In this document: positions 16,958 through 24,897 of the stretch, one piece after another | Layout: each line of letters starts with the position of its first letter | How positions within the stretch are numbered: the first letter of the stretch is position 1 | From: Catelliglobosispora koreensis DSM 44566 | Lineage (GTDB): Bacteria > Actinomycetota > Actinomycetes > Mycobacteriales > Micromonosporaceae | Direction: 5' to 3' | NCBI RefSeq assembly: GCF_000379685.1 | Contig: NZ_KB903256.1 | Span: 62,001-126,000 of the forward strand | DNA length: 64,000 nucleotides | The notes under the pieces: generated by a model | What the model was told of the DNA's origin: nothing | Database searches by the model: none | What the model saw: only the letters and a program-made list of their open reading frames with translations | Translations under genes and position numbers: made by a program

Positions 16958-17791
16958 ATGACCCTCGCCTCCGCAAAGCCTCGCCGCGAGCTGCTTCGTG
17001 ACTTCCTTCGCACCCGCCGGGCCGGGCTCGCCCCCAGTGACGTGGGAATGCCCGCCGCCGGAAGACGGCGGACTCCGGGACTGCGGCGCGAGGAGGTCGC
17101 GGTGCTGGCCGGGGTCGGGGTGTCTTGGTACACCTGGCTGGAGCAAGGGCGCGACATCACCGTCTCGGCCGAGGTGCTCGACGCGATCGCCGCGGCGCTG
17201 CGCTTGACCGGCCCGGAACGCGGCCACCTCTATCTACTGGCGGGTCTCAATCCCCCACCGGCCAAGGCGGCGCAGGATGCGGTCTCGCCGCAGGCCCGGC
17301 AGCTGGTTGACGCCTGGGAGCAGCGGCCAGCGATGCTGCGCGACCGGTACTGGAATGTGCTGGCGTTCAACGACACCGCCCGCGCCGTCTTCGGCTTCGG
17401 CGATACGGCGCACAACTGTCTGATCACGTTCTTCACACATCCCTGGTATAGAGCGATGAACGACGTGTGGCTGTCAGCAGCGCCAGCCGTTGTGGCGGCT
17501 TATCGCGCCGATGCCGCTCACGCGCCCGGCGATCCGCAGGTCCGTAAGGCGATTGACTACTTGACTTCGGTTAGCCCTGAGTTCACGGAACTTTGGCAGC
17601 GTCATGAAGTGGGGGTGCCGCGGCAAGCCGTGAATGCGTTGCGCCACCCTGAAGCCGGCGAGCTGTGGTTCGACGCGGCGACCCTGACATTCACCGACCA
17701 TCCACATTGGCATCTCGTGCTCTACAACCCGCGGCCGGACACTGATACCGCGCAACGGCTCGCAAGCCTGGTGGTGCCACACCCACGATAA
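16958..17791 (+). CDS. XRE regulator with MmyB-like ligand-binding domain
   Basis: 277 residues, same architecture as 5654-6478: helix-turn-helix with RRRTPGLRREEVAVLAGVGVSWYTWLEQGR, then the MmyB-like domain (RPAMLRDRYWNVLAFNDTAR onward). It is followed after 43 bp by an SDR gene on the same strand, the classical target arrangement for this family, where the regulator senses a small molecule handled by the enzyme. The ligand is unknown. Confidence 0.9.
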   Translation: MTLASAKPRRELLRDFLRTRRAGLAPSDVGMPAAGRRRTPGLRREEVAVLAGVGVSWYTWLEQGRDITVSAEVLDAIAAALRLTGPERGHLYLLAGLNPPPAKAAQDAVSPQARQLVDAWEQRPAMLRDRYWNVLAFNDTARAVFGFGDTAHNCLITFFTHPWYRAMNDVWLSAAPAVVAAYRADAAHAPGDPQVRKAIDYLTSVSPEFTELWQRHEVGVPRQAVNALRHPEAGELWFDAATLTFTDHPHWHLVLYNPRPDTDTAQRLASLVVPHPR

Positions 17792-17834
17792 CTGCGCACT
17801 GCCTATCGCCCTGGCGGCGCTTCACGATGGGGTC

Positions 17835-18590
17835 ATGACCGACCGATTCACGGACAAGATCGCTCTGATCACCGGTGGGAGCAGTGGCATGGGACTGGCC
17901 ACCGCGCACAGGCTGATTTCCGAAGGCGCGCAAGTGATTGTCACCGGGCGCGACAAGTCCCGGCTCGACGCGGCGGTCGCCGAACTCGGCAGCCGGGCAC
18001 TCGGCATCGCGGGCGACGCGGCCGAACTAACCGACCTCGATGCGCTGACCGCGCGTATTAGTGACCGCTACGGGCGACTGGATGTTGTCTTCGCCAACGC
18101 GGGCATCGGTGCCTTCTCCCCTGTCGCGAACGTGACCGAAGCCGAGTACCACCGGGTGATGGGTATCAATTTCAAAGCGGCGTTCTTCACTATCCAGAAG
18201 ACCCTGCCATTGCTGCCAGACAAAGCCGCGATTGTCATCAACGCGTCGTTCGCGGTTTACCGGGGTGCGCCTGCCACCGCGCTTTACTCCGCCAGCAAGG
18301 CCGCAGTGCAGAACCTGACGCGGACGCTCGCCGCTGAACTAGCGCCCAGGGGCATCCGGGTCAACTCCGTGAGCCCCGGATACGTTGATACGCCAGCGTT
18401 TCGGGCCGAGGTATCCGCAGCCGCGGAGGCGGCCGCCGCCACGAAGGTCGCCGTTGGCCGGATCGGCTCCGCCGGCGAAGTCGCGGCCGCTGTCGCCTTT
18501 CTCGCCTCCGATGAGGCGTCCTACGTCAACGCGCATGACCTGATCGTCGACGGCGGGCTGACCTTAGCCATCCCCACGCACATGGTGTAG
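17835..18590 (+). CDS. Short-chain dehydrogenase/reductase
   Basis: 251 residues, the classical SDR length. TGGSSGMG near the N-terminus is the cofactor-binding loop, NAGIG follows, and the YSASK segment gives the catalytic Tyr/Lys, with the preceding Ser in INASFAV. RDKSR after the second strand suggests NADP preference. The substrate is unknown. It is probably controlled by the upstream XRE regulator and converges on the sigma factor gene with 5 bp between stops. Confidence 0.9.
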   Translation: MTDRFTDKIALITGGSSGMGLATAHRLISEGAQVIVTGRDKSRLDAAVAELGSRALGIAGDAAELTDLDALTARISDRYGRLDVVFANAGIGAFSPVANVTEAEYHRVMGINFKAAFFTIQKTLPLLPDKAAIVINASFAVYRGAPATALYSASKAAVQNLTRTLAAELAPRGIRVNSVSPGYVDTPAFRAEVSAAAEAAAATKVAVGRIGSAGEVAAAVAFLASDEASYVNAHDLIVDGGLTLAIPTHMV

Positions 18591-18595
18591 AACCC

Positions 18596-19813
18596 TTATG
18601 CCGCAAGCTGATCGCGCCGACGGGCGAGATAGGCCGTCTCGGCCGTGTTTCCTGCCAGCTCGATGGCTTTGCCGTACGCCGCCCGCGCCTCGGCGCTGCG
18701 ACCCAGCCTGCGCAACAGGTCGGCACGGGTGGCGTGAAAGGCGTGATATCCCTCAAGCGGCAGTCCGTCCACTTCAGACAGAGCGATCTGTGGGCCGTCG
18801 AGCTCGGCGACGGCGATGGCCCGGTTGAGCCGCACGATTGGTGACGCGTCTAGGCGTACCAGCTGATCGTAAAGCGCGACCACCTGCGGCCAGTCGGTGT
18901 CCCGGACGTCGCGGGCGCTGGTGTGGACGGCGTTTATGGCGGCCAGAATCTGGTACCGCCCCGGTCGCTGGCCGGAGGCGACACGCGCCCGTACCAGAGC
19001 CTGACCCTCGGCGATCAGCGAACGGTCCCAGGCTTCTCGGTCCTGCTCGTCAAGGGTGATGAGGTCACCGCTGGCCGACATCCGCGCGGTCCGGCGTGCC
19101 TCCGTCAGGAGCATCAGCGCCAGAAGTCCCGCGACCTCACCATCGGCCGGCATCAGCGCGAAAACCAGCCGTGTCAACCGGATCGCCTCGGCCGTCAGGT
19201 CGCTGCGGATCGCTTCTTTACTGGGGTCTGAGGCCAGGTAGCCCTCGTTGAAAATCAGGTACAGCACGGCAAGCACGCCAGTGATCCGGGCCGGGAGCTC
19301 CTCGCGTGACGGCACGCGATACGGAATCTTCGCGTCCCTGATCTTCTCCTTCGCACGGGTGATCCGCCGGCCCATGGCAGTTTCCTGAACCAGAAACGCG
19401 CGCGCGATCTCGGGCACGGTGAGCCCGCCAACCATCCGCAGGGTCAACGCGACCCGTGCTTCCATCGGCAGAGCGGGATGGCAACAGGTGAACACGAGGC
19501 GGAGCTGGTCGTCGTCGATGGCGCCGAGCGGTTCGGAAACATCGAACAACATCAACGCTTCCAGGTGCTTTTCCTCGCGCTTGGCCTCACGCCGCAGCCG
19601 GTCGATGGCCTTGCGGAGCGCGGTCGTCGTGAGCCATGCGCCAGGATTCGGGGGTACGCCGTCGGCAGGCCAGCGCTCGACAGCGGTCACGAAGGCTTCG
19701 GCCGCCATCTCTTCGGCGATGTCGAGGTCCCCGAGGCGCCGGGCTAGAGACGCGAGCACGCGGGCCCACTCCTCGCGGTGGACGCGGGTGATCACCTCGC
19801 CGATGTCGGTCAT
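18596..19813 (-). CDS. ECF sigma factor, ECF42 type, with C-terminal TPR-like extension
   Basis: 405 residues. Region 2 is ARRLGDLDIAEEMAAEAFVTAVERWP and region 4 is MVGGLTVPEIARAFLVQETAMGRRI. The long C-terminal extension (YLIFNEGYLAS, ALYDQLVRLDASPIVRLNRAI, ending in TPR-like helices) defines the ECF42 group. Known ECF42 factors are linked to DGPF/YCII-like proteins; none is encoded next to this one. It lies 6 bp downstream of a zinc-ribbon gene, the likely operon partner. Confidence 0.9.
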   Translation of the reverse strand: MTDIGEVITRVHREEWARVLASLARRLGDLDIAEEMAAEAFVTAVERWPADGVPPNPGAWLTTTALRKAIDRLRREAKREEKHLEALMLFDVSEPLGAIDDDQLRLVFTCCHPALPMEARVALTLRMVGGLTVPEIARAFLVQETAMGRRITRAKEKIRDAKIPYRVPSREELPARITGVLAVLYLIFNEGYLASDPSKEAIRSDLTAEAIRLTRLVFALMPADGEVAGLLALMLLTEARRTARMSASGDLITLDEQDREAWDRSLIAEGQALVRARVASGQRPGRYQILAAINAVHTSARDVRDTDWPQVVALYDQLVRLDASPIVRLNRAIAVAELDGPQIALSEVDGLPLEGYHAFHATRADLLRRLGRSAEARAAYGKAIELAGNTAETAYLARRRDQLAA

Positions 19814-19819
19814 TCTTCG

Positions 19820-20050
19820 TCAGTGGCCGAGCCGGGCGATCGTGTGCCACGCCGTCTGGCCGCAGCTGGCACACGGCAGCCGCCGCCGGGGCTCACCCGC
19901 GGCCTTCCACCTGATGCCGCCATGGTCCCACACGGAACTCTCGTGCCCACAGTTCTGGCAGCAGGCGATCCACTGCCGGGACTCACGCTCTATGTCTTCG
20001 GACCACCGTCTTGGAAGGACATTCAGCAGCAGCCGCTGTAGCCGACCCAT
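19820..20050 (-). CDS. Small zinc-ribbon protein upstream of the ECF42 sigma factor
   Basis: 76 residues from ATG 20050. Two CxxC pairs (CQNCGHESSVWD and CASCGQTAWH) about 30 residues apart form a zinc ribbon, with a basic N-terminus (MGRLQRLLLNVLPRRW). The stop is 6 bp before the sigma factor start, so the genes are almost certainly one transcript. It could be an accessory or inhibitory partner of the sigma factor; I know no specific precedent. It is divergent from a DUF1801 gene. Confidence 0.7.
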   Translation of the reverse strand: MGRLQRLLLNVLPRRWSEDIERESRQWIACCQNCGHESSVWDHGGIRWKAAGEPRRRLPCASCGQTAWHTIARLGH

Positions 20051-20096
20051 AAGAATGACGTTACTACCTGAAGAACTCGGCAGAATGGGGAAGGCG

Positions 20097-20480
20097 ATGG
20101 CGGAGAAGTCCGCGTCCGAGCAGATCGATGACATCATCGGCAATCTCGGCGATTGGCGAGGTGAGATGTTGTCCCGCTTGCGCACCGTAATCCGCAAGGC
20201 CGATCCCGGTCTTGTCGAGGAGGTGAAGTGGAAGATGCCTTCCCGGCCCGAGGGCCTGCCCGTCTGGTCTCACAACGGGACTGTCTGCATCGCCGAAGCC
20301 TGGAAACGCGCCGTGAAGCTGACCTTCTTCAAGGGCGCGCTCATGAAGGATCCGAAGAAGCTCTTCAACGCCCGCCTGAAAAGCAAAATGGACCGTGCCA
20401 TCGACTTTCACGAAGGCGATTCCATCGATGTGGCCGCGTTGAAGGCGCTCGTGCGCGAAGCCGTCGCGCTGAACAAATGA
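20097..20480 (+). CDS. DUF1801 domain protein
   Basis: 127 residues from ATG 20097, preceded by GGGGAAGG. EQIDDIIGNLGDWRGEMLSRL, then VEEVKWKMPSRPEGLPVW and LTFFKGALMKDPKKLFN, are the usual blocks of DUF1801 proteins (a frataxin-like fold, function not firmly known). A longer in-frame extension upstream runs antisense to the sigma factor and has no homology. It converges on the SHOCT-domain gene, with hairpins between. Confidence 0.85.
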   Translation: MAEKSASEQIDDIIGNLGDWRGEMLSRLRTVIRKADPGLVEEVKWKMPSRPEGLPVWSHNGTVCIAEAWKRAVKLTFFKGALMKDPKKLFNARLKSKMDRAIDFHEGDSIDVAALKALVREAVALNK

Positions 20481-20584
20481 CCCAGGGACCACCCTCTCGA
20501 TGGCCCCTGGTCTGTGCGGTCGTTTCGTTTAGACTTCAGGCTTGCGGTTCAATCGTGCTCTGCTTCGTGCGGGTGCGACCTCGG

Positions 20585-20632
20585 GAAGGTGTTCGCGCAC
20601 CTTCTCGGGGGCCCGTCCGATGATCCGGACGG
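20585..20632. terminator. Tandem hairpins in a convergent gap
   Basis: Two perfect 7-bp stems follow each other: GAAGGTG-ttcgcg-CACCTTC (20585-20604) and CCGTCCG-atgatc-CGGACGG (20613-20632). They fill the 155-bp gap between the converging DUF1801 and SHOCT genes, so bidirectional termination is the simplest reading. I see nothing else in the gap. Confidence 0.6.
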
Positions 20633-20635
20633 TTG

Positions 20636-21052
20636 CTACTCGCAGTAGACACGGACTTTGGTGTCCGGCTGGTCGACCTCGATCGTCATGTCGTCCAGGT
20701 ATTCGACGAGCGCTTCGAGTTGCTCGGGCTTGAGCTGATTCAGATCGAACGGCACGCCCGACCTGCTGAGCTCCGCGTTGGCCTCGCCGAGCGCCTGCGG
20801 GGGAATCAAAGCAGCGAGCCTCACGCCAGCCCGCAGCAGCTGCAGCGGCACCCGGACATTGACCCGGGTAGGAGTGCTGTCGTCGTTGGACTCCACCAGG
20901 ACTCGCAGGTATTTCGGCTTCGCCTTCGGCTGGACGTCCGTGGGTGGTGCCGGACGGTCGCGTTCGAGAGCGGCGATGAGCTGGTCCGCTTCCTCCATCG
21001 TGATCTTGCCTTCGCTCAGCATCTGCAGGATGTCTTTGCGCTGTTCGTTCAC
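20636..21052 (-). CDS. SHOCT-like domain protein
   Basis: 138 residues. The N-terminus RKDILQMLSEGKITMEEADQLIAAL is a SHOCT-like helical hairpin; the rest is a beta-rich part (KYLRVLVESNDDSTPTRVNVRVP) as in YvlB-type proteins. It is the third gene of a minus-strand operon with a DUF2089 regulator and a small membrane protein. Such modules often act in membrane-stress regulation; that role is inferred here. Confidence 0.75.
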   Translation of the reverse strand: MNEQRKDILQMLSEGKITMEEADQLIAALERDRPAPPTDVQPKAKPKYLRVLVESNDDSTPTRVNVRVPLQLLRAGVRLAALIPPQALGEANAELSRSGVPFDLNQLKPEQLEALVEYLDDMTIEVDQPDTKVRVYCE

Positions 21053-21067
21053 TTCACACCTCCTTCA

Positions 21068-21328
21068 CTAGCTGATGTTCACGAGCACGGCAGTGTGCCC
21101 GCGTTTGAGGTCGAGCCGGGTGCCGGGAAGTGCGGACATGATCCGCCACCCCGTGCCGAGCGCCCGAAGCACACTGATCTGGTGCACCACGCATGCGACC
21201 GTGGCGGCGACAGCCGCTAGGAGCAACACCGGTGACAAGACAAGCAACACGGGAAGCACTGGCACCCAGATCCGGATTGGACGGCTAGCCGGCCGCTTTA
21301 CGTTCACGGACAGCAGTTGCGGCATCAT
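21068..21328 (-). CDS. Small membrane protein of the DUF2089 operon
   Basis: 86 residues with one or two hydrophobic segments (VPVLPVLLVLSPVLLLAAVA, about 23-42). The start ATGATG overlaps the upstream stop by 4 bp, so it is translationally coupled to the DUF2089 gene, and the SHOCT gene follows 15 bp later. I do not recognise a family, but context suggests it is the membrane part of the same module. Confidence 0.7.
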   Translation of the reverse strand: MMPQLLSVNVKRPASRPIRIWVPVLPVLLVLSPVLLLAAVAATVACVVHQISVLRALGTGWRIMSALPGTRLDLKRGHTAVLVNIS

Positions 21329-21699
21329 GAGTGTCCCTCCAACTCACGCAATGCCTGCTGGGCATCGATTTCGCCGCGGCGGAGCCGGTCTATGACGTCG
21401 GCGCGCGACGGCGCCGGATCGGTCTCGACGAAGTCGAGCATTTGAGCGATCCGGTTGAGCCGGGATTTGATCGTCGGGTAGCTAACCCCGAAGATCCGCT
21501 CCATCTCCTTGATGGAACCGTGGCATCTGACGAATGCCGTGACGAACACCTGGTCTTCGAGGCTGAGCTGACCCAGTTGCGGGGGCTCGAACGCTCCCTC
21601 GATCGCCACGCCGCTGGCCAAGCGCACGCGCTCGACGACGAAGGGCTGCCCCCGGGTCAGGTTCGTGAGGTCTTGCCATTCCATCGGGCGCGCTGTCAT
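21325..21699 (-). CDS. DUF2089-type helix-turn-helix regulator lacking the zinc ribbon
   Basis: 124 residues. FVTAFVRCHGSIKEMERIFGVSYPTIKSRLNRI is the conserved DUF2089 helix-turn-helix. The CxxC zinc ribbon that normally opens the family is absent: the N-terminus reads EWQDLTNLTRGQPFVVERVR with no cysteine pair. ALRELEGHS at the end is SHOCT-like. It probably regulates its own operon. Confidence 0.8.
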   Translation of the reverse strand: MTARPMEWQDLTNLTRGQPFVVERVRLASGVAIEGAFEPPQLGQLSLEDQVFVTAFVRCHGSIKEMERIFGVSYPTIKSRLNRIAQMLDFVETDPAPSRADVIDRLRRGEIDAQQALRELEGHS

Positions 21700-21754
21700 A
21701 TCTCAAGTTTTACCTTGAGTATTTTAATCCAGCAAGATATCGATCTTAATTTTC

Positions 21755-22666
21755 TTAATTTGTCGTGGTGCTGCGCTGCGGCAAGTTAAGGAACACCGCC
21801 GCGGCCACGATGACGACGCAGCCCATCAGTTGAGCGGTGGTGAGCCGGTCGCCCAGGGCGAACGCGGCCACCGCGCACGCGACTACCACTTCAACACAGG
21901 ACAGCAACGCGGCAGTGGAAGCGCCGACAAGTTTGAGCCCCAGCAGGAATGCCATCGCGGCGACCACAGTGGACAGAAGAGCCAGTCCCAGAAGCGGCGG
22001 GCCCGCCTCGATCATCGACGACACCGCGACGCCACCACGGGCGAACACCACGATCCAGGTGGCAGCGGCCGCGCCTGTCAGCGCGAGCGCCATCAGCAGG
22101 AACGGATCGGTACGCCGCGACAACGGTTCGCTAGCCAGGATGTAGATCGTGTAGGTAACCGCTGAGACAACTCCCGCGATCACGCCAAAGAGATCGAGTT
22201 GAGCGCCGGTCGTGCCACTGGCGAAGACAAGCAGAAGGCCGATGGCCACCAAGCCGAAGGCGATCAACAGCGGGCGCCCCACGCGCTGGCGCTTAAGCAA
22301 GACCGCGGCGATCACGACCATCAGTGGATAGGTGAAAAGCAGAAGCGCGGCAACGGAGGCGCCGAGCCGGGTGACCGCATAGAGGTATCCCACCGACTGC
22401 AGCGTCCAGCAGGTCGCGCCGAGCCCCAACGCTCCGGCTGACACCTGCCAGGACGGCATCACGGGCCGGCGGATAGCCACGATCGTCCACAACCCGGCGG
22501 CAGCGATAGCGAACCGGATGGCCATCACCGCGACCGTGTCGAGCCCAGCGCTGTGCGCACGGGTGCCAAACAGCGGCATCAAGCCGTAGCAAACAGCTGC
22601 CAGCACGATGAGCATCCGGCCCAGCAGGGCGCGCGGAGCTGGCATGGCGACAGGAACGGTGGTCAC
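21755..22666 (-). CDS. EamA/DMT family transporter
   Basis: 303 residues with ten hydrophobic segments in two EamA repeats (LAAVCYGLMPLFGTRAHSAG and GVIAGVVSAVTYTIYILASE open the halves). The family exports metabolites or amino acids; the substrate is not predictable. It is divergent from a LysR gene across 77 bp with an inverted repeat, the usual arrangement for a LysR-controlled exporter. Confidence 0.88.
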   Translation of the reverse strand: MTTVPVAMPAPRALLGRMLIVLAAVCYGLMPLFGTRAHSAGLDTVAVMAIRFAIAAAGLWTIVAIRRPVMPSWQVSAGALGLGATCWTLQSVGYLYAVTRLGASVAALLLFTYPLMVVIAAVLLKRQRVGRPLLIAFGLVAIGLLLVFASGTTGAQLDLFGVIAGVVSAVTYTIYILASEPLSRRTDPFLLMALALTGAAAATWIVVFARGGVAVSSMIEAGPPLLGLALLSTVVAAMAFLLGLKLVGASTAALLSCVEVVVACAVAAFALGDRLTTAQLMGCVVIVAAAVFLNLPQRSTTTN

Positions 22667-22725
22667 TCACCTAACGTAGGGAGCGCTGCGCACACGAGGT
22701 AGCCTGGAGCTCCTCAAGGACCCAC

Positions 22726-22742
22726 AGGTATAGCCTGTACCT
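22726..22742. promoter_or_regulatory. Inverted repeat in the LysR/EamA divergent promoter
   Basis: AGGTA-N7-TACCT ends 1 bp before the LysR ATG, and TAGCCT (22731-22736), a -10 box for a leaderless LysR transcript, lies inside it. The spacing fits a LysR-type T-N11-A site, so it could be autoregulatory. Confidence 0.45.
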
Positions 22743-22743
22743 C

Positions 22744-23667
22744 ATGGCGACCTTGCACCAATTTCGGTGCCTTCTGGCGGCCGCTCGCACGGGCTCGTTC
22801 ACCGCCGCGGCAGCCGATCTCGGGCTGGCTCAGCAATCCGTCTCCGAACAGGTGCGGCTCCTGGAACGTTCTTGTGGTGTCGACCTTTTCATCCGCGTCG
22901 GCCGTGGGCTGCGGCCGACCGAAGCCGCCCAGGCGCTGCTGCCGCATGCCGAGCGTGCCCTTGCCGCCAGCGAAGAGGGCCTATCCGCCGCACGCGCGGT
23001 GCGCGACGTCGTCGCCGGGACTGTCCGGTTAGGAGTGTTCGGCACGATGCGGTACTACACGGGCTCAGACCTGGTGGCGGAAATGCTTGAGGCGCATCCA
23101 AATGTTCGCGTCCAGGTCGTCGGGCTCAACTCGGCTGCCACGATTGAGATGGTGCGCGCGGGCGAAGTGGAGGCAGGCATCGTCGCGCTGCCCGTCGACG
23201 ATGCGCAGCTCAAAGTCACTCCCCTATGCCGCGATGAAGTCGTCTACCTCAGCGCTGACCGCGAGAGTCTGACCGGTCCGGTAACCGCTGAGAGACTGGC
23301 GACGGCTCCCCTCGTGCTCCCTTATGCCTCTTGGGCTGAGGCGGACACGACTCGGCGGCAATTGGTGGCGCGGGTGCAGGCTGTCGGCGGCAGATTACGC
23401 TCACTGGCCGATGTGGACGATGTGGAAACGGCTCTGGAGCTAGCTTCTCGCGGCTTCGCCGACACGATCACGAACCGGGGAATCCTGCAGTCTCTCGACA
23501 GCCGCCTCCCACCCAACTTGGCCGCTGTGTCGCTGAAGCCGAGGATGTGGGACACGTTCGCGATCGTGCAACGCCGCCAAACCGAACTGTCTCCAGCTAT
23601 GCGAGTCGTGCTAAAGCTCGCCGTCGACATGATGAAGGCCGCCACCAAACCGAAGGGCAAACCGTAG
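22744..23667 (+). CDS. LysR family transcriptional regulator
   Basis: 307 residues. The N-terminal winged helix FRCLLAAARTGSFTAAAADLGLAQQSVSEQVRLLE is canonical, followed by the linker helix and a periplasmic-binding-like effector domain (TVRLGVFGTMRYYTGSDLVAE onward). Divergent from the EamA transporter, it is likely its regulator. ATG 22744 follows TAGCCT by 7 nt, which suggests a leaderless message. Confidence 0.9.
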   Translation: MATLHQFRCLLAAARTGSFTAAAADLGLAQQSVSEQVRLLERSCGVDLFIRVGRGLRPTEAAQALLPHAERALAASEEGLSAARAVRDVVAGTVRLGVFGTMRYYTGSDLVAEMLEAHPNVRVQVVGLNSAATIEMVRAGEVEAGIVALPVDDAQLKVTPLCRDEVVYLSADRESLTGPVTAERLATAPLVLPYASWAEADTTRRQLVARVQAVGGRLRSLADVDDVETALELASRGFADTITNRGILQSLDSRLPPNLAAVSLKPRMWDTFAIVQRRQTELSPAMRVVLKLAVDMMKAATKPKGKP

Positions 23668-23733
23668 CCACGCACGTGTCGTGTTGTTGCCAGATCCAGC
23701 ACTGGCATCGAAGGACAGGGATACCGTGCCGGC

Positions 23734-24252
23734 ATGCGAAAGATCCTCGGGACCATCCTCGTCCTGTATGGCCTGCTCCTCGGATTCTCGGTGACCTTGC
23801 CCTACGTCGCCTCGATCGCGGGCCCGGAGGTCACCTCAGTGACGGTCACTGATCCGGCGCTTTGCCAAAGTGCCATTGGCTCCGCGCCTCTTGCCGGCTT
23901 CCCACAACGTTGCGACGTTAGCTGGACGACCGAAGAGGGTCAGGCGACCGGCACCCTTTATGGCAAAACGGCATCCGGCCTCAAAGCTGGCACCAACACC
24001 CCGTCAGACCCGGTGCACCAGCTCGGCAGCTTCGCTTTCACCGCACCCGTCGGCAACGCCGAACTGACGATGGCTTTCCTGGCCCTGCCGATCCTGTTCC
24101 TCGGGTTCTACCTGTTGACGAAACGCAAGCGCCGCAGGCGCCGCGGTGGTAGCAGCGGCTCAGACTCCGACTACGACGATGACGACTCCAGCGATGGTGA
24201 CAGCGATGGCGGAGGCGACAGCGGCGGCGGGGACGGTGGCGGCGGAGACTAG
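23734..24252 (+). CDS. Two-helix membrane protein with acidic Gly/Ser tail
   Basis: 172 residues. Hydrophobic segments at about 4-28 and 109-126 flank an extracellular loop with two cysteines (ALCQSAIG, QRCDVSW). A basic stop-transfer (KRKRRRRRGG) is followed by a 40-residue tail of Asp, Ser and Gly, which would be cytoplasmic. I do not recognise a family. A 7-bp GC stem with TTTT ends the transcript at 24269-24295. Confidence 0.65.
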   Translation: MRKILGTILVLYGLLLGFSVTLPYVASIAGPEVTSVTVTDPALCQSAIGSAPLAGFPQRCDVSWTTEEGQATGTLYGKTASGLKAGTNTPSDPVHQLGSFAFTAPVGNAELTMAFLALPILFLGFYLLTKRKRRRRRGGSSGSDSDYDDDDSSDGDSDGGGDSGGGDGGGGD

Positions 24253-24268
24253 CGCTGCGAGGAACACG

Positions 24269-24295
24269 GGGCCGGTACCTAGTGCCGGCCCTTTT
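24269..24295 (+). terminator. Rho-independent terminator
   Basis: GGGCCGG-tacctagtg-CCGGCCC is followed by TTTT, directly downstream of the membrane protein gene and abutting the stop of the convergent XRE-cupin gene. Confidence 0.8.
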
Positions 24296-24831
24296 CAGCG
24301 TGGTGTGCGAATTAGCAACGTCGCCCGAACCTCTTGCCCGCCAAGGGCCGCGTAGACATGCGGGACGTCGGATCGCCAGGACACGTAGTCACCCGGACCG
24401 CCCGTCAACGGCGCTTTGGCCGGCCCTGCGCGCAATTGTCCAGAGTGGACAGTCACATGTTCTGTCACGCCCGCCGGGTGGGCGGGTGAGAGCTGCTCGG
24501 CTCCCGGCACGATCGTCAGCGCGAAAAGTTCGTAGACGGCGCCTGGTTCCTCGAAGACCTCAAGCAGCCTGGAGACGACAGCGGTGCCGCGCACGGAAGA
24601 AGCCTCGTGAGCCGGTGCGCCCTGGTCGAGGGTCAGCGCACTCATCGGCACGTTGAGGGCGGCGGCTATGGCATACAAGGTCTCCAGACGCGGGTCGCGT
24701 GTGCCGTTCTCCAGGCCAGACAACGTCGCCTTGCCGACTGCCGCTTGCCGGGCAAGTTCTGACAGGGACATCCCGCGCGCCTCGCGCAGCTGGCGCAGCC
24801 GTCGCCCAATCGCTGTTGTCTCGCGAGCCAT
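24295..24831 (-). CDS. XRE-cupin transcriptional regulator
   Basis: 178 residues. The HTH is LRQLREARGMSLSELARQAAVGKATLSGLENG; from about residue 75 follows a cupin domain (GVTEHVTVHSGQLRAGPAKAPLTGGPGDYVSW). XRE-cupin proteins sense a small molecule bound in the cupin and commonly control an adjacent transporter; here BenE is divergent, 67 bp away, with a perfect operator between. Start ATG 24831 is preferred over GTG 24834. Confidence 0.88.
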   Translation of the reverse strand: MARETTAIGRRLRQLREARGMSLSELARQAAVGKATLSGLENGTRDPRLETLYAIAAALNVPMSALTLDQGAPAHEASSVRGTAVVSRLLEVFEEPGAVYELFALTIVPGAEQLSPAHPAGVTEHVTVHSGQLRAGPAKAPLTGGPGDYVSWRSDVPHVYAALGGQEVRATLLIRTPR

Positions 24832-24853
24832 CACCTAGCTATGGTGACACGAC

Positions 24854-24871
24854 CGTTCCGAAAACGGAACG
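24854..24871. promoter_or_regulatory. Perfect inverted repeat, likely XRE-cupin operator
   Basis: CGTTCCG-AAAA-CGGAACG, 7-bp arms around 4 bp, lies between the XRE-cupin and BenE starts. It sits in the 5' leader of benE, 27 bp before its GTG, where binding would block transcription or initiation. Confidence 0.75.
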
Positions 24872-24897
24872 ATGACAGACGGGCGGGAGGAGGACCT

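Noticed and set aside
19419-20096. Long in-frame extension upstream of the DUF1801 protein
   Set aside because: Antisense to the sigma factor; the DUF1801 start at 20097 has its own ribosome site.
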